A DNA stretch of 64,000 nucleotides from DATARH01 sp963705325 (lineage in GTDB: Bacteria; Pseudomonadota; Alphaproteobacteria; ATCC43930; CGMCC-115725): NCBI GenBank assembly GCA_963705325.1, contig OY970069.1, positions 992,001 to 1,056,000 of the forward strand, written 5' to 3'. A program made the translations under genes and the position numbers. The notes beneath the pieces are model-generated. The model ran no database searches and had not been told where the DNA came from. It was given only the letters and a program-made list of their open reading frames with translations. This document shows positions 51,991 to 60,335 of the stretch, one piece after another (the first letter of the stretch is position 1; each line of letters opens with the position of its first letter).

Positions 51991-53533
51991 AGTCGTCCGT
52001 GAAGAACGGCTAAGTGATTGAACGGGGCTGGCTGGCGGGGAGTCCTGAAGTAATGGATTCCGCAAGAAACGGCGGTATCGGGGCTAGTTTTCTGGCGATT
52101 TGGGATTCCGATTTTCGGCGATTTGTGCGATTCCGGGGGGTGGGTCATCAGCGTTGGGGGACGCGATGGCGAAGCCACGGGACGATCGTCAAAAGGATCT
52201 GCTGAGACCGGCGCTGGAGGTGATCATCGATCACGGCCATCCGCTGGTGCGGCTGGCGCGCGAGATCGATTGGGGGTTTCTCGACGCCCGGTTTGCCAGC
52301 GTTTGCACGTCGGGTGGGGGTCAGCCGCCCTTGCCGACGCGGCTGGTCGCCGGTCTGTTCATCCTGAAGCACATGCACGACCTGTCGGACGAGGTGTTGT
52401 GCGCGCGCTGGCTGGAGAACCCGTATTACCAGTTCTTCTGCGGCGAATTGAGTTTCTGCCACCGGTTGCCTTTCGAGCGCTCGTCGCTGACGCACTGGCG
52501 CCAGCGGCTGGGCGAGGAGCAGCTGGTGGCCTTGATCCAGGAGAGCCTGTCGGTGGCGCACAAAACCGGCGCGCTGGCGATCCGCGATCTCGAGCGTGTG
52601 GTGGTCGACACCACGGTGCAGCCGAAGGCAATCGCCCATCCGACCGACGCGCGGCTCTGCCATCGTGCGATCGAGCAGCTCGTTAATCTGGCACGACGCA
52701 ACGATGTGCCGCTGCGGCAGAGCTACCGGCGGGTGGCCAAGCGTGCGGCCATTATGGTGGGCCGCTACACCCACGCCCACCAGTTCAAGCGCGCTCGGCG
52801 CGAACTGAAGTTCCTGCGCACCCGGCTCGGCCGGGTGATCCGCGACATCCGCCGCAAGATCGCCGGGAACGATGCGCTCAGAGAGCGCTTCGCCAACCTG
52901 CTCGCCCTGGCCGGTCGGGTGCGTTTCCAAGACCACCGCCAGCGCGGCCCCAAGGTCTATGCGCTGCACGCCCCCGAGGTCGAGTGCATCGGTAAAGGCA
53001 AGGCCCGAGTCCCCTATGAGTTTGGTTGCAAGGTGTCGATCGCCACGCCGGCGACCAAGCCCAAGGGCGGTCAGTTCGTGCTCCACGCCAAGGCACTGCA
53101 CGGCAATCCGTTCGACGGCCACACCCTGGGGCCTGTCGTCACCGAGTTAGAGAAGCTGACCGGCGTCGAAACCCGCCGCATCCATGTCGACAAGGGCTAT
53201 CGCGGCCACAATCACAAAGAGAAGTTCCGGGTCTGGATCACCGGCCAGGTCCGTCACGTCACCGCCCCGATCCGCCGCGAGATGAAGCGCCGCGCCGCGG
53301 TCGAGCCGGTCATTGGCCACGTCAAGGCCGAGCACCGCATGAGCCGCAATTATCTCAAAGGGCGCGACGGCGATCGCAGCAATGCCGTGCTCGCCGCCGC
53401 CGGTTACAACTTCGGCCTCCTCTTGCGCTGGCTGGCGAGACTTTTATGTGCCCTCGTTCAGGCGCTCCTCACCGTCCCACAACGAGTCCAAATCGCCTAA
53501 AAACAGCCAGTCACCCGTTCTTCACGGACGACT
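51991..53533 (+). mobile_element. IS5-type insertion sequence with perfect ends and 4-bp target duplication
   Basis: The left end AGTCGTCCGTGAAGAACGG (51991-52009) is repeated inverted at the right end (53515-53533): 19 of 19 bases, with further partial pairing inward. ATCG flanks both sides (51987-51990 and 53534-53537). The 1,543-bp element contains one transposase gene. It sits inside a DUF5681 gene. Confidence 0.88.
52166..53500 (+). CDS. IS5 family transposase
   Basis: 444 residues from ATG 52166, which has GGGGGA in front; an open reading back to 52100 runs through the terminal region. N-terminal helix-turn-helix region DLLRPALEVIIDHGHPLVRL, DDE core VVVDTTVQPKAIAHPTDARL (first Asp), RRIHVDKGYRGHNHKEKFRV (second Asp), and RREMKRRAAVEPVIGHVKAE with HRMSRNYLKG (Glu). 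Complete and without frameshift, so probably functional. Confidence 0.9.
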   Translation: MAKPRDDRQKDLLRPALEVIIDHGHPLVRLAREIDWGFLDARFASVCTSGGGQPPLPTRLVAGLFILKHMHDLSDEVLCARWLENPYYQFFCGELSFCHRLPFERSSLTHWRQRLGEEQLVALIQESLSVAHKTGALAIRDLERVVVDTTVQPKAIAHPTDARLCHRAIEQLVNLARRNDVPLRQSYRRVAKRAAIMVGRYTHAHQFKRARRELKFLRTRLGRVIRDIRRKIAGNDALRERFANLLALAGRVRFQDHRQRGPKVYALHAPEVECIGKGKARVPYEFGCKVSIATPATKPKGGQFVLHAKALHGNPFDGHTLGPVVTELEKLTGVETRRIHVDKGYRGHNHKEKFRVWITGQVRHVTAPIRREMKRRAAVEPVIGHVKAEHRMSRNYLKGRDGDRSNAVLAAAGYNFGLLLRWLARLLCALVQALLTVPQRVQIA

Positions 53534-53959
53534 ATCGACGCTCGTGAGGCGAGGATGCACGTAAGGCGCCGCCGCGCGCGCGGCCTCTAATCGGGTGTGC
53601 GCTTCTCCCCCTTCGTCGCGCATGACCCGCAGCAGATAATCAAGTGGCGTTAGGCCCGACGCCGCGATTTCTGCCGCCTTGGCTGTCGTTGCGCGGTTTG
53701 GCGTGCCTTTCTGACGGCCGCCCGTCTTCAGCCCCTTCGCCATCTACTCGGGTCCTAGTTTAGATCTTAGCGGTAATTTAATACCACATTTTAAGGGATC
53801 GTTGCCGTTGCGAATGTCCGCGCTACGGTTGCAGATGATCCTTGATGCGAAAATTTGCCGACCCATCTGGCAGGCCCAGCAGCCACGCCGGCGCCAGCGT
53901 TACGATCCTCGCGACGCTCCCGGTGCGACGGCAGTACCCCTAGGACTTCCTGCCAAGCG

Positions 53960-54616
53960 TCACTGCGAAATGCAGTTCGCTATGCCTGGGGTCGCGGTGC
54001 AGGTGGTCATCACCGGGCGGTTTATCGCATTGATTACCTGCTGGGTCTGAACCCACTGCGCAAGCGCGTTAGCCGCCGCTTGCCGGCGCGCTAGTTCGGC
54101 ATCGTTCTCTTGCCGCAATCCTGCGGTCACGCGGTTCGCCTCCGCTTGGGTAGCGGCCAGCGACGCTGCCTCAATATCGCGCCGACGCTTCGCGTAGTCG
54201 CCCCATGAGAGCTTGTGCTGGATCAGGAGGATCGTGGCGTCGTCTACTTGAGAGTAAGCACGGGTCAAAATCGGGACGAAACCTGGGGTCGTACTAACAA
54301 GAGCCTCCAACGTCGCCTTGCGGCAAGCGGTAAGCCTCGGCCAGACAGCCGTGAGGGCGGCTCCTTCCTCGGCGGTGGCGAAACTCTGATCGGCAAGCTG
54401 CTGGAGCGTCGCATCGGTTGCGAGCATCGGTGCGTGAGGCCGGACCGACGCGAGCGACGGATCATTGTAGACTACGGTCGCGCAAGCTTTCGTCTGCGCT
54501 TCGATTTGCGTGTTGCCGCTCGAGATAGCCTGAAATTGGCGCTGCGCCGCAGTTGCGCAGCCGGCTAGGCTGAAACTCAGCGCCCACGCCATTAGACGGA
54601 AGCATTTCCCTGTCAT
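53960..54616 (-). CDS. Putative lipoprotein of unknown function
   Basis: 218 residues. Lipobox FSLAGC after a short hydrophobic segment (LMAWALSFSLAGCATAAQ). Residues 25-150 are largely helical, with paired cysteines (TKACATVVYN, LTACRKATLE). A helical Ala/Gln-rich region follows (ANALAQWVQTQQVINAINRP), then a C-terminus with two cysteines (VMTTCTATPGIANCISQ). Similar lipoproteins accompany mobile islands in alphaproteobacteria, but I cannot give a function. The flanking gaps, 53744-53959 and 54617-54882, hold nothing recognisable. Confidence 0.65.
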   Translation of the reverse strand: MTGKCFRLMAWALSFSLAGCATAAQRQFQAISSGNTQIEAQTKACATVVYNDPSLASVRPHAPMLATDATLQQLADQSFATAEEGAALTAVWPRLTACRKATLEALVSTTPGFVPILTRAYSQVDDATILLIQHKLSWGDYAKRRRDIEAASLAATQAEANRVTAGLRQENDAELARRQAAANALAQWVQTQQVINAINRPVMTTCTATPGIANCISQ

Positions 54617-54882
54617 TCCCGGCTCCGCGGTTGGTTGTTATTGGCGATATGGCCTCACAGGTATGGGAAAAAACCTCGCAACCCATGATTTACGGAGGGC
54701 GTACGAGGAAATCTTATCCGCGGCTATCGGCGACCGGCACTTTGCATCTGGTTGATCCAGCTCTTTTGGTCAGGGAACCGCCGCGAGACCCACATAGATC
54801 GCTCCGCAGCGACCGTTACGCAACCGCATGAAGGCAACTCGATGGCGGGTTGAACGTGAGCACGGGCATCTCGGCCGCCATG

Positions 54883-55476
54883 TCACGGGACGAGTTCCCA
54901 GGCGAGAACCCGACTGGGCTCGCTCGGCTTGCGGCGATAGGTCTGCCGCGCTCCCGTCCATGTCTCGATGATCGCGGCGTCTTGGGAAAGATCAACGAGC
55001 CGATTGCCGGCGATTAGCCAGCACAAGCCCGCGCGATCGATCCGCGCAAATGGCCGGTTGCGGTCGCAACCGAACAGGCCGAACGCGGACCAGCCAAGTG
55101 TCGCAGCAACGGCGCAGAACCGGCTGTCGAGGAGGCGGCCCACGTCATCGACGAAACACTGCCAGCGCCGGAGCGGCACGTCAGCGGGAGGGTGAGCGGC
55201 GTCGAGCCGAGCATATCCTTCGGCCCAGTCACGCGGAACACGGCCGTCGTACTCGACGATCGCAGCGCGCTCTTTCTCTGTCTCGGGAACGATATGTGCA
55301 GGCCTCGCTCCGCAGATCGCGGACGCAAGCACCGCGAGTACTTCCGGCTTATTCTCGATAAGGAGGCGAGCAATCGGTTCTGCCCGCTTCGGCCCGCGAA
55401 TGACGAGCGTGTCGCCTTCTTGCAGGACGGCAAGACCGGCTTCACGCGCCTGACGGAGTAGGACTAATGCCTCCAC
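54883..55476 (-). CDS. Hypothetical island protein with TubC-like N-terminus
   Basis: 197 residues. The N-terminal 50 residues (LVLLRQAREAGLAVLQEGDT, LVIRGPKRAEPIARLLIENK) resemble a TubC docking domain, a small fold common at the start of replication-module proteins in islands. The rest (RRWQCFVDDVGRLLDSRFCA, FGLFGCDRNRPFARIDRAGL, TWTGARQTYRRKPS) is not recognised. It overlaps the end of the DUF3631 gene by 13 bases, so it is part of the same transcript. Confidence 0.65.
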   Translation of the reverse strand: MEALVLLRQAREAGLAVLQEGDTLVIRGPKRAEPIARLLIENKPEVLAVLASAICGARPAHIVPETEKERAAIVEYDGRVPRDWAEGYARLDAAHPPADVPLRRWQCFVDDVGRLLDSRFCAVAATLGWSAFGLFGCDRNRPFARIDRAGLCWLIAGNRLVDLSQDAAIIETWTGARQTYRRKPSEPSRVLAWELVP

Positions 55477-56939
55477 TCTCCTACCTCCTCGGCAGCTACC
55501 GGCTCCCGATCAGTCACACGGTCACAATCCGCAGAAGCCCTTGTTGTTTGGCAATCTTCCTCGGTCACATCGCCTTCCGGTGTGACCGATCCATTTCCGC
55601 CGAAAGCCGCAGTATTGTTGGGTTGTGACCGTGTGACTGACTGCGGGGACAGATATCGGTTAAAGACGTCCTCATAGTCTTGGCGTTTATAGCCCTTCCC
55701 CGTGTCATCACCTCGCCGGACGGACTTGTTCGTTGGAATCTCAAATGGCTTTAAGAGAGCCGCGATCTGGGTCGGCGTAATCGGCTTACGGGCGCGACCG
55801 TACTCCGGCCAGGGACGATCCTCACGTTTGGTGAGTTCTGCTGAGATCTCATTGCTGAACAAAACACCACTCGGCTCGCGATCGAACAGTTCGCGCAGGT
55901 CGCCAAGCAACATGGTTGCGATCGTATCGTCCGCGCTGGCATTGCCCGAAATGGCTAGCGCCGCCGCGCGGGCGCGGTGCGGCCACTCTCCGCCTGCACA
56001 GTCTGCGATAGCGAAAAGCGGTTCCCATGCATCAGCGGCCCGGTCGTTCAGTCCGGGGGGCGCTTCCGGCTGCGCGTCCCGCAGCGCGCCCAGATTATCG
56101 CCTGCCCACCGGGCCGACTGGCGGGCGAGGATGCGTAGATCATCACCGTCCTTCTGCCGGAGGCGCTTCACCTTCTCATGGGTCAACTTGCGCTTCATCA
56201 CGATCTCAATGGATCGGTCGCGAACCGTGTCGGGAAGATCACCGATCCCGGACAAGAACTGGGGAGCCCAGGTAGAGAATTGAGCGGGTTCCCAACCCCC
56301 GCCAGGCGTAGGGACATTCATAATGTAGCGCGCTCCCGCGCGGTTGAACCCGGAGTTCATAATCCCGCGTAACGCTTCGGCCATTTCGCGATTCTGCTTC
56401 ATCAGGGCGTCCATCTCGTCAAGCAGCAGCGTCGGCGCATGCATCTCGATGATGCGCAAGAGCGCGGCCGGCTTGATGCCACCCGAGACAAAGAGCGCCT
56501 TTGCCGCCGTTCGGTCCAATACCTCGCCGACGCGTGTTTTGCCGGATCGCTTCTGAGCCGATTTGACCACCAGCTTCGGTGAAGTATCGGCAACTTGAAA
56601 GGCGTGGGTATGGGTGATCCAGAGTGCGATGGTGTCGGCTTGCAAGGCGGATACAATCACGTACTCCCGCACTTTTACGGCCATGTCGTCGAGCAATGCG
56701 GCACCGTCTACGGGCTCCGGCCAGGGTTCAATCTCTTGAAATTCGACGGGCCTGCCCTGGCCGGGGGAAACATCCGGCCTGCCGTCACCCCGCGCTGCGG
56801 CAACCCGGCCATCGAGGGTTGTGACGCGACATCCGAGCTTTTCTGCCTCGGCTTGTCGCACGCGGTCGTATTCGAGTGGAGGCAGCGCTACGAGACGCGC
56901 AATCTCGATGGCGTCTGCGGCCATGCGATCGTCGCTCAT
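55464..56939 (-). CDS. DUF3631 domain helicase-like ATPase
   Basis: 491 residues. Residues 120-330 form a P-loop domain: LVVKSAQKRSGKTRVGEVLD (Walker A), PTLLLDEMDALMKQNREMAE (Walker B), FLSGIGDLPDTVRDRSIEIV (sensor and arginine-finger region). DUF3631 follows (ARQSARWAGDNLGALRDAQP, DAWEPLFAIADCAGGEWPHR). Such proteins act with primases in replication of plasmids, phages and satellites. The ATG overlaps the upstream primase-like stop (ATGA). The C-terminal 60 residues are low-complexity and differ from relatives. Confidence 0.83.
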   Translation of the reverse strand: MSDDRMAADAIEIARLVALPPLEYDRVRQAEAEKLGCRVTTLDGRVAAARGDGRPDVSPGQGRPVEFQEIEPWPEPVDGAALLDDMAVKVREYVIVSALQADTIALWITHTHAFQVADTSPKLVVKSAQKRSGKTRVGEVLDRTAAKALFVSGGIKPAALLRIIEMHAPTLLLDEMDALMKQNREMAEALRGIMNSGFNRAGARYIMNVPTPGGGWEPAQFSTWAPQFLSGIGDLPDTVRDRSIEIVMKRKLTHEKVKRLRQKDGDDLRILARQSARWAGDNLGALRDAQPEAPPGLNDRAADAWEPLFAIADCAGGEWPHRARAAALAISGNASADDTIATMLLGDLRELFDREPSGVLFSNEISAELTKREDRPWPEYGRARKPITPTQIAALLKPFEIPTNKSVRRGDDTGKGYKRQDYEDVFNRYLSPQSVTRSQPNNTAAFGGNGSVTPEGDVTEEDCQTTRASADCDRVTDREPVAAEEVGEWRH

Positions 56940-57952
56940 GGCGATACCTGTCGCGGATGTGCAATCGCCCAGGCGATAAGGTCGGCTGCTTCCTCAGAAG
57001 GAAGCCCGGCCATTTCAGCTGCACCGGCGAGCGCGACAGCGACGGCTCGCTCCGTCAGGACCCGCCTGCCGACCAGTAGTGTCAGTCCGCGCGCCTCGGT
57101 CAGCAGGGTGCTATGCCGGTCGCCTTCGGGGGCTCGGGCGACACGCGCCGTCGCCCAAATAAGGGCGGCTGCGCCATATCGTGAAGAAGCGGCGGGATTG
57201 ATTAGTACGCCGGCTGCGAAACTCGACGCTCTTGCTATTGGTTTGCGCGCGGGCAACGTTAATTCCGCAATCGGCGGCACCTGCACGCAGGGTCCCCCTG
57301 CTACCACGATCATCCGCTCGGGCATTGGATCGGCCGCGCCGGCGGCGAACACTGGCGAGGCGGTGTAGATGATCTGCGCCGCTCCAAAGACTGAGTGGTC
57401 GACCGGCGCAAGGCGGAGCCAGCATTTCAACTCGACGCCGGTAGTCGGTCGGTCGAGCCAGAACCATAAGCGCAGCCTAAGGCCCGGTTTGATGCCGTGG
57501 CTGGCAGTCGCCTGCACGATGTGGCTCGCATCCTGAAAGGGTGCCGGAAGCGCGGCTATTGCGGCGGCGGCGCAGCCCGAAAGATTGGTCGGCGCGATGT
57601 TTGCCGGCCGGGGCGCTCGGTCAATATCCAACGCAAGCCATCGGCGCGGCACATCGCATAATGTTGGCGCATCGCCCGTCTTCTGGTCTGGGTGCAAGAG
57701 CCGCCGCACGCCGCGGATGCGAGTCGGGTCGGCGATCGCGCCTCGGACAACGCAGTAGTCGCGGCGATTGGCGAGGCCACGCAGGAGAAACACCAGCTCG
57801 TCGAGTGCGGCGATACGCGCCCCCGACAAGTCAAATCGACGCGCCGAATCGTAATCTTCGATCGCGCCGTCAGCGCGGACCACCTTCGAGAGTCGCCGCC
57901 TCCGCGCGCGGAGGATGGTGATGCCGTCGGCAGCGGTCTCGGTGGCGCTCAC
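56936..57952 (-). CDS. Primase-like protein (archaeo-eukaryotic primase fold)
   Basis: 338 residues from a GTG overlapping the AlpA-like stop (GTGA). The motif RRWLALDIDRAPRPANI supplies the paired acidic residues of the primase active site, and ASHGIKPGLRLRLWFWLDRP matches the second conserved block with its His. The C-terminal part (ALAGAAEMAGLPSEEAADLI, AWAIAHPRQ) is helical, like the PriCT region. It would make primers for element replication with the DUF3631 ATPase. An open reading to 58225 is only the antiphase of the AlpA-like gene. Confidence 0.72.
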   Translation of the reverse strand: MSATETAADGITILRARRRRLSKVVRADGAIEDYDSARRFDLSGARIAALDELVFLLRGLANRRDYCVVRGAIADPTRIRGVRRLLHPDQKTGDAPTLCDVPRRWLALDIDRAPRPANIAPTNLSGCAAAAIAALPAPFQDASHIVQATASHGIKPGLRLRLWFWLDRPTTGVELKCWLRLAPVDHSVFGAAQIIYTASPVFAAGAADPMPERMIVVAGGPCVQVPPIAELTLPARKPIARASSFAAGVLINPAASSRYGAAALIWATARVARAPEGDRHSTLLTEARGLTLLVGRRVLTERAVAVALAGAAEMAGLPSEEAADLIAWAIAHPRQVSP

Positions 57953-58215
57953 GGCCGCCGCCCCTGTCGCGGCTGGTCGGCGTCGACTTCGCTCGTCGAG
58001 CGACGCGTCGGTAACTCGGCTAGGTGGCGCTCCACGTCGGTCAAGCGATACCGGACGAGCCCGCCGAGGCGCACAAATGGGATGCCGGCGCCGCTTACGC
58101 GGTCTTTCTGGAGGGTGGAGCGCGCCCGACCAGTGAGCGCGGAGACGTCTTTGTCTGAGAGTAATTTGTCCACAATGACCACCTTCTGCGACGCGCCGCT
58201 CCTGGCGCCATGCAA
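57949..58215 (-). CDS. AlpA/excisionase-type helix-turn-helix protein
   Basis: 88 residues as given; a shorter product from GTG codons inside VVIVDKLL is possible. The core LLSDKDVSALTGRARSTLQK, DRVSGAGIPFVRLGGLVRYR, LTDVERHLAEL is the winged helix-turn-helix of the MerR/AlpA excisionase group, which recognises att arms or regulates integrase transcription. The last 15 residues are a basic tail. It heads the replication cluster, overlapping the primase gene. Confidence 0.78.
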   Translation of the reverse strand: MHGARSGASQKVVIVDKLLSDKDVSALTGRARSTLQKDRVSGAGIPFVRLGGLVRYRLTDVERHLAELPTRRSTSEVDADQPRQGRRP

Positions 58216-58283
58216 AGGGTGGCAAGGGTGTAATGCCCGATATAGCGCCTAAAATTAGACCGACGAAAATAAAATTGGGCGGC

Positions 58284-58907
58284 CTAAGAGAGCGATGACG
58301 GCGCCTTCAATTCGCGCACTACCTTCGAGAGGTGATTGGTGATGGTTTTGCCCCGGATGGGCGGTGCCTTAGGGTGCTCTGACAGTAGCCAGTTGTTTAG
58401 AACGTAGGCCCATTTCGCCAGTGTCGAGTACGTTTCACCCGCCGCATATCGGCGGCGCAACTCGGTCTCCATCAAGTACCAGCTAGTGGGACGGCCTTGC
58501 ACCCCAGTCCGATAGATAACTTCCGGACTTTCGGGCGCCCTAGACGGCACTACCTCAGCGCGGATTTTGCACCAATAGCTGCGGGTCGTTACAAGGCCCT
58601 TCCAAGCATTTTTGTCGTGGTAATCGCCCAACGGGCGAGCCCAAACTTCGCAATAATAATTGTCGGTTTTGGGAGCCGCCGCCAGCCAATCAAGTCCGTA
58701 TGACTTGTGAGCGAGGAGGCGCTCGAACCTAAGCGGCTGGCCTTTCTCGCGCGGCGGATGACCGGAAATCGGAGCTATGCCCTGATCGAAGTCGTTCTCG
58801 ATGCGCACCATGATTTTTTCCGCCACCGAGGGTTCGGGCGAACCCTCTGGGGTCCCCTCCAGCTCCCAGACTTCGGCGAGACGAATGTACCGTTCATCGT
58901 CAGTCAT
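58284..58907 (-). CDS. Hypothetical island protein
   Basis: 207 residues beginning MTDDERYIRLAEVWELEGTP. A mixed charge pattern with aromatic-rich central part (YYCEVWARPLGDYHDKNAWK, RSYWCKIRAEVVPS) and a C-terminal helix region (GETYSTLAKWAYVLNNWLLS, GKTITNHLSKVVRELK) that may be a DNA-binding winged helix. Not recognised. It lies between the integrase and the replication cluster, in the same orientation as both. Confidence 0.6.
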   Translation of the reverse strand: MTDDERYIRLAEVWELEGTPEGSPEPSVAEKIMVRIENDFDQGIAPISGHPPREKGQPLRFERLLAHKSYGLDWLAAAPKTDNYYCEVWARPLGDYHDKNAWKGLVTTRSYWCKIRAEVVPSRAPESPEVIYRTGVQGRPTSWYLMETELRRRYAAGETYSTLAKWAYVLNNWLLSEHPKAPPIRGKTITNHLSKVVRELKAPSSLS

Positions 58908-59001
58908 ATCTCGCGCCTCCGCTGGCGCCCGCTCGTTGTCGACAAGGCAAGCCGGTGCGGTGCCGGCCTTGTCGGGTGCCCCCTATCCTTGCCGATTCGG
59001 T

Positions 59002-60225
59002 CTATGAGCCTGAGCGCAGCGTTAGCACTTCCGCGCCGCTCTTGCTCTCTGTTTTCGTTCTCTCCATTGCCGCGGCGATCTTCCCGGCCACCGCAGCAGC
59101 GGCAGCCTTCACCGGATCGTCCGCAAGATGCGCGTATCGCGATGTTGTGGCGGCTTGGGTGTGACCGAGCATTTTGCCGATGATCGGCAAGCCCATCCCG
59201 CTCGACGCCGCGACGCTGGCGAATGCGTGCCTGAGATCGTGCAGCCGTATGTCATCAAGCCGTGCCGCCTTCCGAACCGCCCGCCACGGCTTTTCCAGAT
59301 TGACCAATGCCGCGCCGTCCTTCTGCCCGGCGATAACGTGGGGGTTGCCCTCTAGACGTGGCAGACCGGCAAGCACTGCGAGAGCTGGCGGCGGCAACTG
59401 TAGGGTCTTGGCGCCGGTCTTGCTGTCAGGTAGCCGCGCTTCGCCACGCTCGAAATTTATCCACTTCCACCGAAGCCCGAGCACTTCCCCGAGGCGCGCG
59501 CCGGTGAATACCAACAGCTTAATCGCGGCGACCGCATAGGGCGAGGCCGGCGCATCCGCTAGCACATCGCCGAGCCGCGCCAATTCGTTCGCCGACAGCA
59601 TGCGCTCACGCTTGTGCTCCCTGAACTTTTCAATGTGACGGCACGGATTCGAGCCATCCGGGCGCAAGCCCCATCGCTCGGCCAGATTGAACATCGATGA
59701 AAGGAGGGCCAGGATTCGATTGGCCTGATATGGCGTCGCTCGATTCGCGTGATGCAACCGGATAACTTCAGGCCGAGTCACCTCGGCAGCCTTTCGATCG
59801 CCGAGCGCCGGCAGGATGATGTTTTCGAGCAGTTTTCGATAAGCGCGCGCTGAGCTGGCCTTGCGCTTCGTCTCGATATGCTCGGCCAGGAACCGGCGCG
59901 CTAGCTCGGCTATGGTTGGGGCGGTCTGCTGCGCGATTTTATCGCTCGCCGGGTCGGCCCCACCCACGATCAGGCCTCGCAGCCGCGTAGCCTCGTCTCG
60001 CGCCGTCTCGGCGGTCCAGGGACTGCCGTGCTTTCCGATCGTCAGCTTGCGTAACGGCGCCCCACGGCCTCTGCCGGCCCGGTAATGCAGGATGTAGCTC
60101 TTGCCGCCACCCCGCTGAACGCGGACGCCGAACCCTTTTACCTCGCTGTCCCACAGCACCGCCTCGGCACCGTTGGCCCCAGGCCGCAACGCATCGACCT
60201 CGCGTTTGATTATCTTGCCGCGCAT
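59002..60225 (-). CDS. Tyrosine-type site-specific integrase
   Basis: 407 residues. N-terminal arm-binding DUF4102 domain (AVLWDSEVKGFGVRVQRGGG, KSYILHYRAGRGRGAPLRKL), SAM-like core-binding domain near 110-200, and a catalytic domain with LLVFTGARLGEVLGLRWKWI (Arg), RLHDLRHAFASVAASSG (His-x-x-Arg), and MLGHTQAATTSRYAHLAD (Tyr nucleophile). Intact. It lies 160 bases from the candidate attR and drives integration into the YdhR-like gene. The upstream region 60241-60284 has a palindrome and repeats, probably arm sites or an operator. Confidence 0.93.
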   Translation of the reverse strand: MRGKIIKREVDALRPGANGAEAVLWDSEVKGFGVRVQRGGGKSYILHYRAGRGRGAPLRKLTIGKHGSPWTAETARDEATRLRGLIVGGADPASDKIAQQTAPTIAELARRFLAEHIETKRKASSARAYRKLLENIILPALGDRKAAEVTRPEVIRLHHANRATPYQANRILALLSSMFNLAERWGLRPDGSNPCRHIEKFREHKRERMLSANELARLGDVLADAPASPYAVAAIKLLVFTGARLGEVLGLRWKWINFERGEARLPDSKTGAKTLQLPPPALAVLAGLPRLEGNPHVIAGQKDGAALVNLEKPWRAVRKAARLDDIRLHDLRHAFASVAASSGMGLPIIGKMLGHTQAATTSRYAHLADDPVKAAAAAVAGKIAAAMERTKTESKSGAEVLTLRSGS

Positions 60226-60240
60226 CGCCCACGATCCCTA

Positions 60241-60284
60241 GATAGGTGGAATACCTATCTAGGTATCACATAGGTATCACGAGA
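60241..60284. promoter_or_regulatory. Integrase upstream palindrome and right AGGTATC repeat
   Basis: ATACCTA-TC-TAGGTAT (60251-60266) is a perfect palindrome 26 bases before the integrase start. It overlaps the direct repeat AGGTATC-N4-AGGTATCACGAGA (60261-60284), the twin of the one at 48304-48327. Together these give four AGGTATC-related boxes in 44 bases, a pattern expected for an integrase arm region or self-regulating operator. Confidence 0.55.
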
Positions 60285-60335
60285 AAGCAAACTTGCGGCA
60301 ACGAGCGGCAAGGCTTTGCGAGTTATAGCAAAAAG

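Larger units (their letters stand above)
51831..53743 (-). pseudogene. DUF5681 domain protein gene split by an insertion sequence
   Basis: The 5' part (53534-53743) reads MAKGLKTGGRQKGTPNRATT, GLTPLDYLLRVMRDEGGEAH, APYVHPRLTSVD, which is the DUF5681 core found next to phage terminase-like genes. The 3' part (51831-51990) reads IGGKEGDPIKLDVEGRTAET, LRMIADAFGAASSE. Taking out the IS and one copy of its 4-bp duplication joins ...CTS-type codons GTC GAT ATT GGC in frame, restoring a continuous protein of about 125 residues. The disruption is therefore recent and clean. Confidence 0.8.

Noticed and set aside
48315..60284. AGGTATCACGAGA as the att core itself
   Set aside because: The outer repeats GAAATACTTGATC sit in the split monooxygenase gene and explain both gene ends. 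The inner repeats lie wholly inside the element, so I treat them as accessory sites.
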